7,176 bases of DNA from Acidimicrobiales bacterium (GTDB taxonomy: Bacteria > Actinomycetota > Acidimicrobiia > Acidimicrobiales > Aldehydirespiratoraceae), in NCBI GenBank assembly GCA_021604885.1, contig BQJV01000163.1, positions 1 to 7,176 of the forward strand, written 5' to 3'. The notes under the pieces were generated by a model that did no database searches, had not been told where the DNA came from, and worked only from the letters and a program-made list of their open reading frames with translations. The translations under genes were made by a program, and so were the position numbers. Positions 1-4,521 of the stretch are shown here, piece after piece; position 1 is the first letter of the stretch, and every line of letters begins with the position of its first letter.

Positions 1-228
1 GGTCGGCGGGGTCTTGAGGATGAACGAGAACGAACGGTCCTCGTAGATCGTGATCTCGGCCGGGACGACCTGACCGCGCTGATCCTCCGTGCGCGCGTTG
101 TAGTCCTTGCAGAAGTCCATGATCGCGACACCGTGCGGACCGAGCGCGGTGCCGACGGGCGGTGCAGGCGAAGCCTGACCGGCCGGGATCTGGATCTTGA
201 CGACAGCAGCGACCTGCTTCTTGGCCAT
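1..228 (-). CDS. rplK: Ribosomal protein L11, N-terminal part (runs off the window)
   Basis: L11 is the 50S protein that, with 23S rRNA helices 43/44, forms the GTPase-associated centre where translation factors bind. The visible 76 codons begin MAKKQVAAVVKIQIPAGQ and continue through the proline-rich PAPPVG segment and the YEDRSFSFILKTPPT block, a clear L11 N-terminal domain. The C-terminal rRNA-binding domain lies outside the window. The start is the ATG at 228-226, preceded by TAGGAA about six bases upstream, a good ribosome binding site. It follows nusG after 70 bp, as in the usual secE-nusG-rplK-rplA order. The highly conserved VGPALGQHG is here VGTALGPHG, so Thr27 replaces a normally invariant proline near the thiostrepton site. 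The identification is secure. Confidence 0.97.
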   Translation of the reverse strand, partial: MAKKQVAAVVKIQIPAGQASPAPPVGTALGPHGVAIMDFCKDYNARTEDQRGQVVPAEITIYEDRSFSFILKTPPT

Positions 229-276
229 GAGAGTTCCTACGGAGAAATGCGGACGTATCAGTCTGGAGTCGGAGAA

Positions 277-298
277 CCCGCGCGACAACCCGCGCGGG
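277..298 (-). promoter_or_regulatory. GC-only hairpin between nusG and rplK
   Basis: An 8-bp perfect stem (CCCGCGCG paired with CGCGCGGG) encloses a 6-base loop and begins directly after the nusG stop codon. On the minus strand it is followed by TTCTCCGA, not a T-run, so a strong intrinsic terminator is unlikely. It could be an attenuator, an RNA processing site or a 3'-end stabiliser between the nusG and rplK cistrons. In many bacteria the rplK leader also carries the L1 autoregulation site; I could not identify one here. Confidence 0.4.
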
Positions 299-1171
299 CT
301 AGATCCGACCGACCTGGGCGAATTCGAGCTCGACCGGGGTCTCGCGACCGAAGATGTTCACGAGCACCTTGACGCGGAGCTGATCCTCGTTGATCTCGAT
401 GATCTCGCCGGAGAAGTCCGCAAACGGACCCTCCTTCACGCGGACCGACTCGCCCATCTCGAACTCGAACATCGGCTTGGCGCGCTTGGTCTGCTCCTGC
501 GTGCGGTCCGCCTCGACACCGAGGAAGTTCTCGACGTCCTTGCGACGCATGGGCGAGGGCTTTCCGCCCTGGTTCACGAAGCCGGTCACCCCGGGGGTGT
601 TGCGGATGACGTACCAGGCGTCGTCGTCGAGCGAGGTGCGGCACAGGAGATAACCCGGGAAGAGCTTCTTCTCCGTCATCACCTTCTTGCCGTTCTTGAA
701 CTCGGGGATCTCACGGGTGGGGATGACCACCTCGTAGATGCGCTCCTCCATGTTCATCGAGGCGATGCGGGCCTCGAGATTCTGCTTGACCTTCTTCTCG
801 TAGCCCGACTGGGTGTGGAGCACGAACCAGCGGCCGGGTCGGTCGTACGGGGAGACGTAGGGCTCGAGGTCGTCCTCGGCCAACAGGTCGTCCTCGTCGA
901 GCAGCACGTCGGCTTCGGGGGACGCCACGGGATCCGCGGTGCCGCCCGTCCACTCGTTCGCCAGACCGGCACCGATCGGACTGTTCGCCGGCGGAGCGTC
1001 GTCGGCATCGGCGGTATCGGGGGCATCGGAGGTATCGGCGAGATCCTCCGCGGCTTCCGCCACGATCTCCTCGGCCTCGGCGACGACGGCCTCTTCGGCG
1101 CTCGTCTCTTCCGCGGGGGCGCTCTCGTCGGAGGGGGTCTCTTCGTTCATGTCTTCGTTCTCGTCAGTCAT
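299..1171 (-). CDS. nusG: Transcription termination/antitermination factor NusG with long acidic N-terminal extension
   Basis: NusG binds RNA polymerase through its NGN domain and Rho or ribosomal protein S10 through its KOW domain, linking elongation to termination and translation. The 290-residue product has an acidic, alanine-rich, probably disordered region at about 1-110. The NGN domain follows at about 113-217 (RWFVLHTQSGYEKKVKQNL, then FPGYLL and the NTPGVTGFV block). The KOW domain lies at about 240-275 (GESVRVKEGPFADFSGEI). E. coli NusG is only 181 residues; long acidic extensions are common in actinobacteria. The start is the ATG at 1171, six bases after the secE stop, with no strong ribosome binding site, so translation is probably coupled to secE. 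Met8 is a possible alternative start. The extension includes a DNA tandem repeat at 1004-1039. Confidence 0.97.
   Translation of the reverse strand: MTDENEDMNEETPSDESAPAEETSAEEAVVAEAEEIVAEAAEDLADTSDAPDTADADDAPPANSPIGAGLANEWTGGTADPVASPEADVLLDEDDLLAEDDLEPYVSPYDRPGRWFVLHTQSGYEKKVKQNLEARIASMNMEERIYEVVIPTREIPEFKNGKKVMTEKKLFPGYLLCRTSLDDDAWYVIRNTPGVTGFVNQGGKPSPMRRKDVENFLGVEADRTQEQTKRAKPMFEFEMGESVRVKEGPFADFSGEIIEINEDQLRVKVLVNIFGRETPVELEFAQVGRI
1004..1039 (-). repeat. Two 18-bp tandem repeats inside the nusG acidic extension
   Basis: On the plus strand GGCATCGGCGGTATCGGG is followed directly by GGCATCGGAGGTATCGGC, 16 of 18 bases identical. Each unit is itself two related 9-mers. It codes for the Asp/Ala-rich stretch around residues 45-56 of NusG. 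In-frame 9- or 18-bp slippage would lengthen or shorten the disordered linker without breaking the gene. Confidence 0.75.
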
Positions 1172-1177
1172 GGTTGA

Positions 1178-1474
1178 TCAGTTCTCGAACAGGTCGAGGA
1201 TGAGGGTGGAGAAGACCCAATCGAGGCCGTAGATGATCGCGCCGAGCACCACGATGGTGAAGAGGACGACGATCGAGTAGTTGATGGTCTCCGAACGTGA
1301 CGGCCAGGCCACCTTGCGCAGCTCGCCGCGCACCTCGCGCAGGAACTGGAGCGGACTCGTGCGCTCCTGGGGCGCGGACTGCTGGGGCTGGCGACGTGTG
1401 CGTACGGGCGAGCCGTCGGCGTCGACCTCGCCCTGCTTCTGCAGCATGCGCTTCTGCTGTCGGTTCATCGACAT
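1178..1474 (-). CDS. secE: Preprotein translocase subunit SecE
   Basis: SecE is the essential clamp subunit of the SecYEG membrane channel. The 98-residue product has a basic, polar cytoplasmic N-terminus (MSMNRQQKRMLQKQG). The conserved amphipathic SecE motif follows at about 43-62 (QFLREVRGELRKVAWPSR), then one transmembrane helix at about 64-84 (INYSIVVLFTIVVLGAIIYG) and a short tail. This is the single-helix form typical of most bacteria outside the enterics. The chosen ATG at 1474 has AAGGA nine bases upstream; the next ATG, two codons later, would lie too far from it. The gene begins 25 bp after tRNA-Trp and ends six bases before nusG, so all three are probably co-transcribed. Reading the frame further upstream would cross the tRNA and is not a real extension. 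Confidence 0.96.
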   Translation of the reverse strand: MSMNRQQKRMLQKQGEVDADGSPVRTRRQPQQSAPQERTSPLQFLREVRGELRKVAWPSRSETINYSIVVLFTIVVLGAIIYGLDWVFSTLILDLFEN

Positions 1475-1499
1475 TGAGGAAGATCCTTGGTTGGTTCTG

Positions 1500-1572
1500 C
1501 AGGGGCGACAGGACTTGAACCTGCAACCTTCGGTTTTGGAGACCGATGCTCTACCAATTGAGCCACGCCCCT
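1500..1572 (-). tRNA. tRNA-Trp (anticodon CCA)
   Basis: The minus strand folds into a full 73-base cloverleaf. The acceptor is AGGGGCG with CGCCCCT and discriminator G, the D stem is GCTC/GAGC, and the anticodon stem TCGGT/ACCGA encloses loop CTCCAAA with anticodon CCA. The T arm is GCAGG-TTCAAGT-CCTGT. The 3' CCA is not encoded (the next bases are CAG), so it must be added by nucleotidyltransferase. It lies just upstream of secE, a placement conserved in many bacteria. Confidence 0.97.
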
Positions 1573-1584
1573 CGGCGACGGCCA

Positions 1585-1614
1585 AGGTTACCACTGGCCC
1601 CCTGAATACCGTCC
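1585..1614 (-). promoter_or_regulatory. Possible promoter for tRNA-Trp-secE-nusG
   Basis: The 60-bp gap between the anti-sigma stop and tRNA-Trp contains TAACCT (minus strand, 1590-1585), which fits the actinobacterial -10 pattern TAnnnT and lies 12 bases before the tRNA 5' end. At 17-18 bp spacing only a poor -35 (GACGGT or GGACGG) is present. The call rests mainly on position; read-through from the sigma operon is the alternative. Confidence 0.3.
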
Positions 1615-1632
1615 TCCGGGTCCGGCGCGGTT

Positions 1633-1989
1633 TCAGACGGCGAGCCGACCACCGCGACGACCACGTGTCGCGAGGGCGATGACCCCCGCCGCGGCGGCCA
1701 GGCCGCCGACGGCCGCTGCGGCATAGCCGGGCACACGCAGGCTCGGCCGCCCGTCGACCGCGTCCAGGGCGACGAGGATGTCGTGTTCGAGGCTCGGGTC
1801 GACCGGCACGGGGGCGTCCGCCAGCGCTCGCATCGAGCGACGCAGACGGCGGAAGTTCGCGAGCTCGGCCTGGCAGCGCAGGCACTCGGCGACGTGGGTT
1901 CGTGCGTCGGCGGACAGCACGACGTCGTCGCCGGCGGCGAGGTCCTCGGTGAGGTCGCGGCAGTGCGGGTGGAGACGGTCAGATCGCAT
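1633..1989 (-). CDS. Zinc-finger (ZAS) membrane anti-sigma factor, putative
   Basis: This gene probably encodes the anti-sigma factor that holds the upstream ECF sigma factor inactive at the membrane. The 118-residue product has the ZAS hallmark H-x3-C-x2-C at residues 32-39 (HVAECLRC), which binds zinc or acts as a redox switch in related proteins. One membrane helix follows at about 88-107 (GYAAAAVGGLAAAAGVIALA), then only a short arginine-rich tail (RGRRGGRLAV). There is no extracytoplasmic sensor domain, so a signal would have to act through the zinc site, the membrane helix or a partner. Its ATG lies inside the end of the sigma gene (11-bp overlap) behind GGGAGAGGAA, which implies coupled, near-equimolar synthesis. 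The pairing is inferred from family knowledge and overlap; the specific signal is unknown. Confidence 0.85.
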   Translation of the reverse strand: MRSDRLHPHCRDLTEDLAAGDDVVLSADARTHVAECLRCQAELANFRRLRRSMRALADAPVPVDPSLEHDILVALDAVDGRPSLRVPGYAAAAVGGLAAAAGVIALATRGRRGGRLAV

Positions 1990-2635
1990 GGAGTTCCTCT
2001 CCCGGGAGCGGGAAGACACGCTCGCGGAGCCGACGGCGTGCTCGATGCAGGCGAACCTTGGCGGCGCTGACGGAGATGCCCAGTTCGGCGGCGATGGCGT
2101 CGTGGGGCATGTCGTAGACATCGCGGAGCACGACGACCGCGCGCAGCCGCGGCGGCAGGTCACGGATGGCGTCGTCCAGCTCATCGCGCAGCTCGGCGAC
2201 GTCGGCCTGGATCACCGGATCGAAGTCCGGCCGAAGCTCGGCCACGGCCGACTCGTCGGGGAGCTCCTCGTGGCGATGACGGGCGCGCCTGCCGGTGGCC
2301 GTGGACGCACAGTTCGCGACGATCCGGTACAACCAGGTGCTGAACTGGGCGTCGCCCCGGAAGCGGTCGAGGCTGCGATACGCACGGAGGTAGGCGTCCT
2401 GCACCACGTCTCTCGCATCCTCCTCGTCGCTCGTCAGCCGGAGCGCCAACCCGTACGCATCGCGGTGGGTACGGCGCACCATCTCGTCGAACGCTTCGCG
2501 CTCGCCGTCGACCGCTCGTCGGACGAGGTCGTCCATCGAAGCGTCTGCACATTTGGACCCGCCGGCGCCGTCGGCGTTACGTGACGGATCGGTGACGATC
2601 CGGAGACGTCGCGGAGATGCCGACATGGTTTCCAT
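1979..2635 (-). CDS. RNA polymerase ECF sigma factor (RpoE/SigE-like, sigma-70 family)
   Basis: This is an alternative sigma factor that directs RNA polymerase to a stress or envelope regulon once released by its anti-sigma factor. The 218-residue product has sigma region 2 at about 46-115 (EAFDEMVRRTHRDAYGLALR, EDARDVVQDAYLRAYRSL, FSTWLYRIVANCA). Region 4 follows at about 150-206 with a clear helix-turn-helix (MPHDAIAAELGISVSAAKVR, then LHRARRRLRERV). Regions 1.1 and 3 are absent, as in ECF factors. The first ATG is given; the ATG at 2626 has GGAAA just upstream and may be the true start, while Met34 would leave out few conserved residues but lacks a ribosome binding site. It overlaps the anti-sigma gene by 11 bp and lies 92 bp downstream of tRNA-Met. 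The ECF group cannot be assigned by eye. Confidence 0.93.
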   Translation of the reverse strand: METMSASPRRLRIVTDPSRNADGAGGSKCADASMDDLVRRAVDGEREAFDEMVRRTHRDAYGLALRLTSDEEDARDVVQDAYLRAYRSLDRFRGDAQFSTWLYRIVANCASTATGRRARHRHEELPDESAVAELRPDFDPVIQADVAELRDELDDAIRDLPPRLRAVVVLRDVYDMPHDAIAAELGISVSAAKVRLHRARRRLRERVFPLPGEELHAI

Positions 2636-2660
2636 TCTGGCCGAACGCTGGTCGTTTCGC

Positions 2661-2702
2661 CCCTGCGGAGGCGGGGTCCCGCCCTGTGGAGGCGGTGGTT
2701 CC
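2661..2702. repeat. Imperfect direct repeat, 21-bp period, upstream of the sigma gene
   Basis: CCCTGCGGAGGCGG (2661-2674) recurs as CCCTGTGGAGGCGG (2682-2695), 13 of 14 identical. The following GGTCC and TGGTTCC are also similar. The 21-bp period equals two helical turns, so both copies face the same side of the DNA, as tandem regulator sites do. It lies 26-67 bp upstream of the sigma start, where the promoter is expected. No regulator is implied by the sequence itself. Confidence 0.55.
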
Positions 2703-2716
2703 GCCGCATAGCGGCG
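2702..2716 (-). terminator. Small hairpin downstream of tRNA-Met
   Basis: A perfect 6-bp stem (CGCCGC/GCGGCG) with a 3-base loop lies 11 bases past the tRNA-Met 3' end on the minus strand. There is no following T-run. It may be a weak terminator or a 3'-trailer processing structure separating the tRNAs from the sigma operon. Confidence 0.3.
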
Positions 2717-2727
2717 AAGACAACGCG

Positions 2728-2801
2728 TAGCGACGGACAGATTCGAACTGTCGACCTCTCGATTATGAGTCGAGCGCTCTCACCAACTGAGCTACGTCGC
2801 C
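2728..2801 (-). tRNA. tRNA-Met (elongator, anticodon CAT)
   Basis: A complete 74-base cloverleaf is seen on the minus strand. The acceptor is GGCGACG with CGTCGCT (first pair G-U) and discriminator A. The anticodon stem CTCGA/TCGAG encloses loop CTCATAA, and the T arm is GACAG-TTCGAAT-CTGTC. The anticodon stem lacks the three G-C pairs of initiator tRNA, and position 1 is paired, so this is an elongator. The anticodon CAT could in principle be a lysidine-modified Ile tRNA, but the overall sequence and the pairing with tRNA-Thr favour Met. CCA is not encoded. Confidence 0.93.
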
Positions 2802-2826
2802 GCCCTCGGAGCGGCGGGCCGTTCCG

Positions 2827-2902
2827 TGGAGCTCCCTGTCAGAATTGAACTGACGACCTTCTCCTTACCATGGAGACGCTCTGCCGACTGAGCTAAGGGA
2901 GC
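2827..2902 (-). tRNA. tRNA-Thr (anticodon GGT)
   Basis: The minus strand folds into a cloverleaf. The acceptor is GCTCCCT with AGGGAGC and discriminator T, the D stem is GCTC/GAGC, and the anticodon stem TCTCC/GGAGA encloses loop ATGGTAA with anticodon GGT. The T arm is GTCAG-TTCAATT-CTGAC. CCA follows directly in the DNA, unlike the other two tRNAs here. Thr-Met tandem order upstream of the secE region is the usual actinobacterial arrangement. Confidence 0.96.
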
Positions 2903-2905
2903 AGT

Positions 2906-2923
2906 CCTCACGCACGCGTGAGG
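2906..2923 (-). promoter_or_regulatory. Hairpin in the 5' leader of tRNA-Thr
   Basis: CCTCACG and CGTGAGG form a 7-bp stem with a 4-base loop ending three bases before the mature tRNA 5' end. Its place fits a pre-tRNA leader that RNase P removes. A regulatory role is possible but not shown. Confidence 0.4.
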
Positions 2924-2931
2924 CGTCGGCA

Positions 2932-2960
2932 ATGATGCCACGCCCCACGGGCGTCACCAA
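2932..2960 (-). promoter_or_regulatory. Candidate promoter for the tRNA-Thr/tRNA-Met/sigma transcript
   Basis: On the minus strand TTGGTG (2960-2955) and CATCAT (2937-2932) are separated by exactly 17 bp. The -10 lies 29 bases before the tRNA-Thr 5' end. The spacer is itself an inverted repeat (ACGCCC-CAC-GGGCGT, 2940-2954), which could be an operator. The hexamers match the housekeeping consensus only moderately (3 and 4 of 6). An ECF-like GGAAC (2969-2965) 15 bp before CGTG overlaps it and is an alternative. Confidence 0.4.
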
Positions 2961-2963
2961 CCT

Positions 2964-2986
2964 TGTTCCCGGAGAGAACGGGAACA
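2964..2986. promoter_or_regulatory. 23-bp interrupted palindrome, likely operator or divergent promoter element
   Basis: TGTTCCCG and CGGGAACA are perfect 8-bp inverted arms around a 7-base centre. The site lies in the divergent gap between tRNA-Thr and the ATPase-like gene. Each arm carries GGGAAC, which resembles the -35 of ECF promoters. Symmetry of this size fits a dimeric regulator. No binding protein can be named. Confidence 0.45.
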
Positions 2987-2998
2987 CGCGACGAAATC

Positions 2999-3012
2999 GT
3001 GACCATGGTCAC
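2999..3012. promoter_or_regulatory. Perfect 14-bp palindrome GTGACCATGGTCAC
   Basis: An uninterrupted 14-bp palindrome lies 63 bp before the start codon of the ATPase-like gene and 12 bp after the interrupted palindrome. A dyad of this length in an intergenic region is a plausible regulator site. No regulator gene is visible beside it. Confidence 0.45.
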
Positions 3013-3034
3013 TTCGCCCTATGGATTTGGGTCC

Positions 3035-3070
3035 TATGGCTCAAGTGGGGCGCGAACTGAGCCGTAAGGA
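3035..3070 (+). promoter_or_regulatory. Leader stem abutting the ribosome binding site of the ATPase-like gene
   Basis: TATGGCTCA (3035-3043) can pair with TGAGCCGTA (3058-3066), nine pairs including one G-U, around a 14-base loop. The ribosome binding site AAGGA (3066-3070) begins at the last base of the stem and stands four bases before the ATG at 3075. The stem could affect ribosome access. This same binding site decides the start codon against the upstream in-frame ATGs at 3021 and 3036. Confidence 0.4.
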
Positions 3071-3074
3071 CCAC

Positions 3075-4409
3075 ATGCGATTCGACCGGCTTGTCATTGA
3101 GGCTGACGAGAACACCTTCTCGTTGGAGTTCCACCCCCGTCTCACCGTCATCGGCGGTGTGGGACGGCTCGAGCGCGAGGGGCTCATCACCGAGCTCATC
3201 GGCTCGCTGAGTTCGAGCCGCGCCGGCGTGCACGCCGAGATCGTCGCCGACAACGGCAACCGCTTCGCCGTCTTCCGCCCGTTCGGCGCCCGGGCCCGCG
3301 TGATCGACGTCGAGGCCTCGGCCGACGTCAGTGCGCGCTTCGCCGACGACGAAGGCAACATCGACCTCCTCTCGGTCGCCGGCCTCGACACCCGCAGCGC
3401 CAAGCGCCAGCTGCGTCTGACCTCGACCGATCTGACGACGAGCACCCACCACGACCAGATCATCCGTCGACTCGCATCGGCCGACCCCGAGGAGCTCTGG
3501 GGACTCGCGAACCGCGTGAAGGCCGCGCAGGCCTCGCTGGACGAGGAAGCCGACGCCAGCGGTTCCGCACCGGAGGACGCCGCTGTCGTCGCCCGGATCG
3601 AGGAGCGCCACGCCCGCTTCGAGGAGGCCCAGGCCCGCGCCGAGAGGTTCCGCAGGATCTCGTTCTTCGGCGGTGTGGCAGCCGCGATTCTCGCCGTTCC
3701 GTCGGTCATGTGGATCAGTCAGACCGCAGCGATGGCCTTCGTGATCCTCGCCGCCATGATCACGGCGCTCTCGTTCGTGCAGAACCAGCGCGGCGAGCGG
3801 GCCCGCAAGGCCGAAGAGGCGGCGCTGGCCGAAGCGGGCGCGCAGTCCTATCTCGGTTTCCATCTCCAGCGGGTCAACGGCCTGCTCGACAGCCAGGCCT
3901 CACGGCAGCGCCTCCTGGAGGCCAACGCCGAGCACGAGGCGGCCATGGCTGCCTGGTTCGAGACGGCCGGCGACCTCGTGGTCGAGTGGGCCGAGGAGCA
4001 CCGCGACGAGATCGAGGAAGCCGCCCGTCGGGTCAAGGACGTCGGCGCCCTGAGCGCCGGCCCCCTCCCGATCGACACGGAGAACGACGAAGTCGCCGCC
4101 CTGGCGCACGCGCTCATGTTGCGCCTGGAAGAGGTCCGCGGCATCGGCCCGGCCGGCGAGAACCTGCCGCTCGTGCTGGACGACTCGCTCAACGGCCTCG
4201 ACCCCGACCTCAAGGCGCCGGTCCTCGAGATGCTCGTCCGCTCGAGCGAACAGCAGCAGATCGTGTTCCTCACCGAGGACGCCGACGTGACCGACTGGGC
4301 ACGCGTCGAAGCGATCACCGGCGACCTGTCGATCCTCGAGCCGACGGCGAACGACGTGGACGTCGATGCGGACGCCGTCACCGCCGCGGACACCATCCAG
4401 ATCGCCTGA
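3075..4409 (+). CDS. Membrane-hairpin, YhaN/Rad50-like ABC-type ATPase-related protein, hypothetical
   Basis: I do not recognise a named gene. The 444 residues show a split-ATPase layout. N-terminal strands end in LTVIGGVGRLEREG (23-36), where SMC/Rad50 proteins have Walker A, but the GK[ST] is missing. A charged helical, probably coiled-coil region spans about 140-195, then two membrane helices at about 195-212 and 217-236, then a second charged helical region at about 238-322. The C-terminal ATPase half has Walker B LPLVLDD (364-370), a D-loop-like SLNGLDPDLK (371-380) and the strand QIVFLTED (395-402). The LSGGQ signature is not recognisable. Membrane helices inside the coiled coil recall YhaN. 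It might be a pseudo-ATPase or need a partner to supply Walker A. The ATG at 3075 is chosen for its AAGGA site. The tail is acidic and low complexity. Confidence 0.75.
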   Translation: MRFDRLVIEADENTFSLEFHPRLTVIGGVGRLEREGLITELIGSLSSSRAGVHAEIVADNGNRFAVFRPFGARARVIDVEASADVSARFADDEGNIDLLSVAGLDTRSAKRQLRLTSTDLTTSTHHDQIIRRLASADPEELWGLANRVKAAQASLDEEADASGSAPEDAAVVARIEERHARFEEAQARAERFRRISFFGGVAAAILAVPSVMWISQTAAMAFVILAAMITALSFVQNQRGERARKAEEAALAEAGAQSYLGFHLQRVNGLLDSQASRQRLLEANAEHEAAMAAWFETAGDLVVEWAEEHRDEIEEAARRVKDVGALSAGPLPIDTENDEVAALAHALMLRLEEVRGIGPAGENLPLVLDDSLNGLDPDLKAPVLEMLVRSSEQQQIVFLTEDADVTDWARVEAITGDLSILEPTANDVDVDADAVTAADTIQIA

Positions 4410-4429
4410 CGAAGGACATCCCCCATTCT

Positions 4430-4448
4430 CTGACCGACCCCCGGTCAG
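4430..4448. promoter_or_regulatory. Hairpin 1 of three, after the ATPase-like gene
   Basis: CTGACCG and CGGTCAG form a perfect 7-bp stem with a 5-base loop, 20 bases past the stop codon. It is not followed by a T-run. Position fits a terminator or transcript 3'-end structure for the upstream gene. Confidence 0.4.
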
Positions 4449-4451
4449 TGG

Positions 4452-4476
4452 TGGCGAGCCGCGACTCGCCAGTCGC
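4452..4476. promoter_or_regulatory. Hairpin 2 with a mutually exclusive alternative fold
   Basis: TGGCGAG (4452-4458) pairs with CTCGCCA (4465-4471). Alternatively GCGACT (4461-4466) pairs with AGTCGC (4471-4476). The two stems share bases and cannot coexist, a layout seen in attenuators but also expected by chance in GC-rich DNA. Confidence 0.3.
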
Positions 4477-4482
4477 ATGCTT

Positions 4483-4515
4483 CGGTGCCACGCTCCTCCT
4501 GCGAGCGTGGCATCG
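4483..4515. promoter_or_regulatory. Hairpin 3: 13-bp inverted repeat just before the crotonase start codon
   Basis: CGGTGCCACGCTC pairs with GAGCGTGGCATCG (12 Watson-Crick pairs and one G-U) around a 7-base loop. The stem ends six bases before the ATG at 4522, so it covers the place where a ribosome binding site would be; no purine-rich site is visible there. It could block translation, act as a GC-rich terminator, or be an operator for a dimeric regulator of the downstream gene. Confidence 0.5.
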
Positions 4516-4521
4516 TCGCGT

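Noticed and set aside
197..1177. Plus-strand open frame of 326 codons opposite nusG
   Set aside because: It is antisense to nusG across its whole length. The product is a low-complexity Leu/Gly/Val/His-rich shadow expected in GC-rich DNA, while nusG has clear NGN and KOW domains.
1178..1885. Minus-strand frame extending secE upstream to 235 codons
   Set aside because: The extension reads through tRNA-Trp and the anti-sigma gene. The ribosome binding site and conserved length support the start at 1474.
2728..2801. CAT tRNA as initiator tRNA or lysidine-modified tRNA-Ile
   Set aside because: No run of three G-C pairs in the anticodon stem and a paired first base exclude an initiator. The tRNA-Ile option is not fully excluded but is less like this sequence.
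2906..3063. CRISPR-like or mobile-element end
   Set aside because: The dyads differ in sequence and spacing. There are no repeated units with spacers, no transposase and no target-site duplication.
3009..3863. Minus-strand open frame of 284 codons opposite the ATPase-like gene
   Set aside because: It mirrors the real coding strand and has no recognisable domain; the opposite strand has Walker B, membrane helices and a good ribosome binding site.
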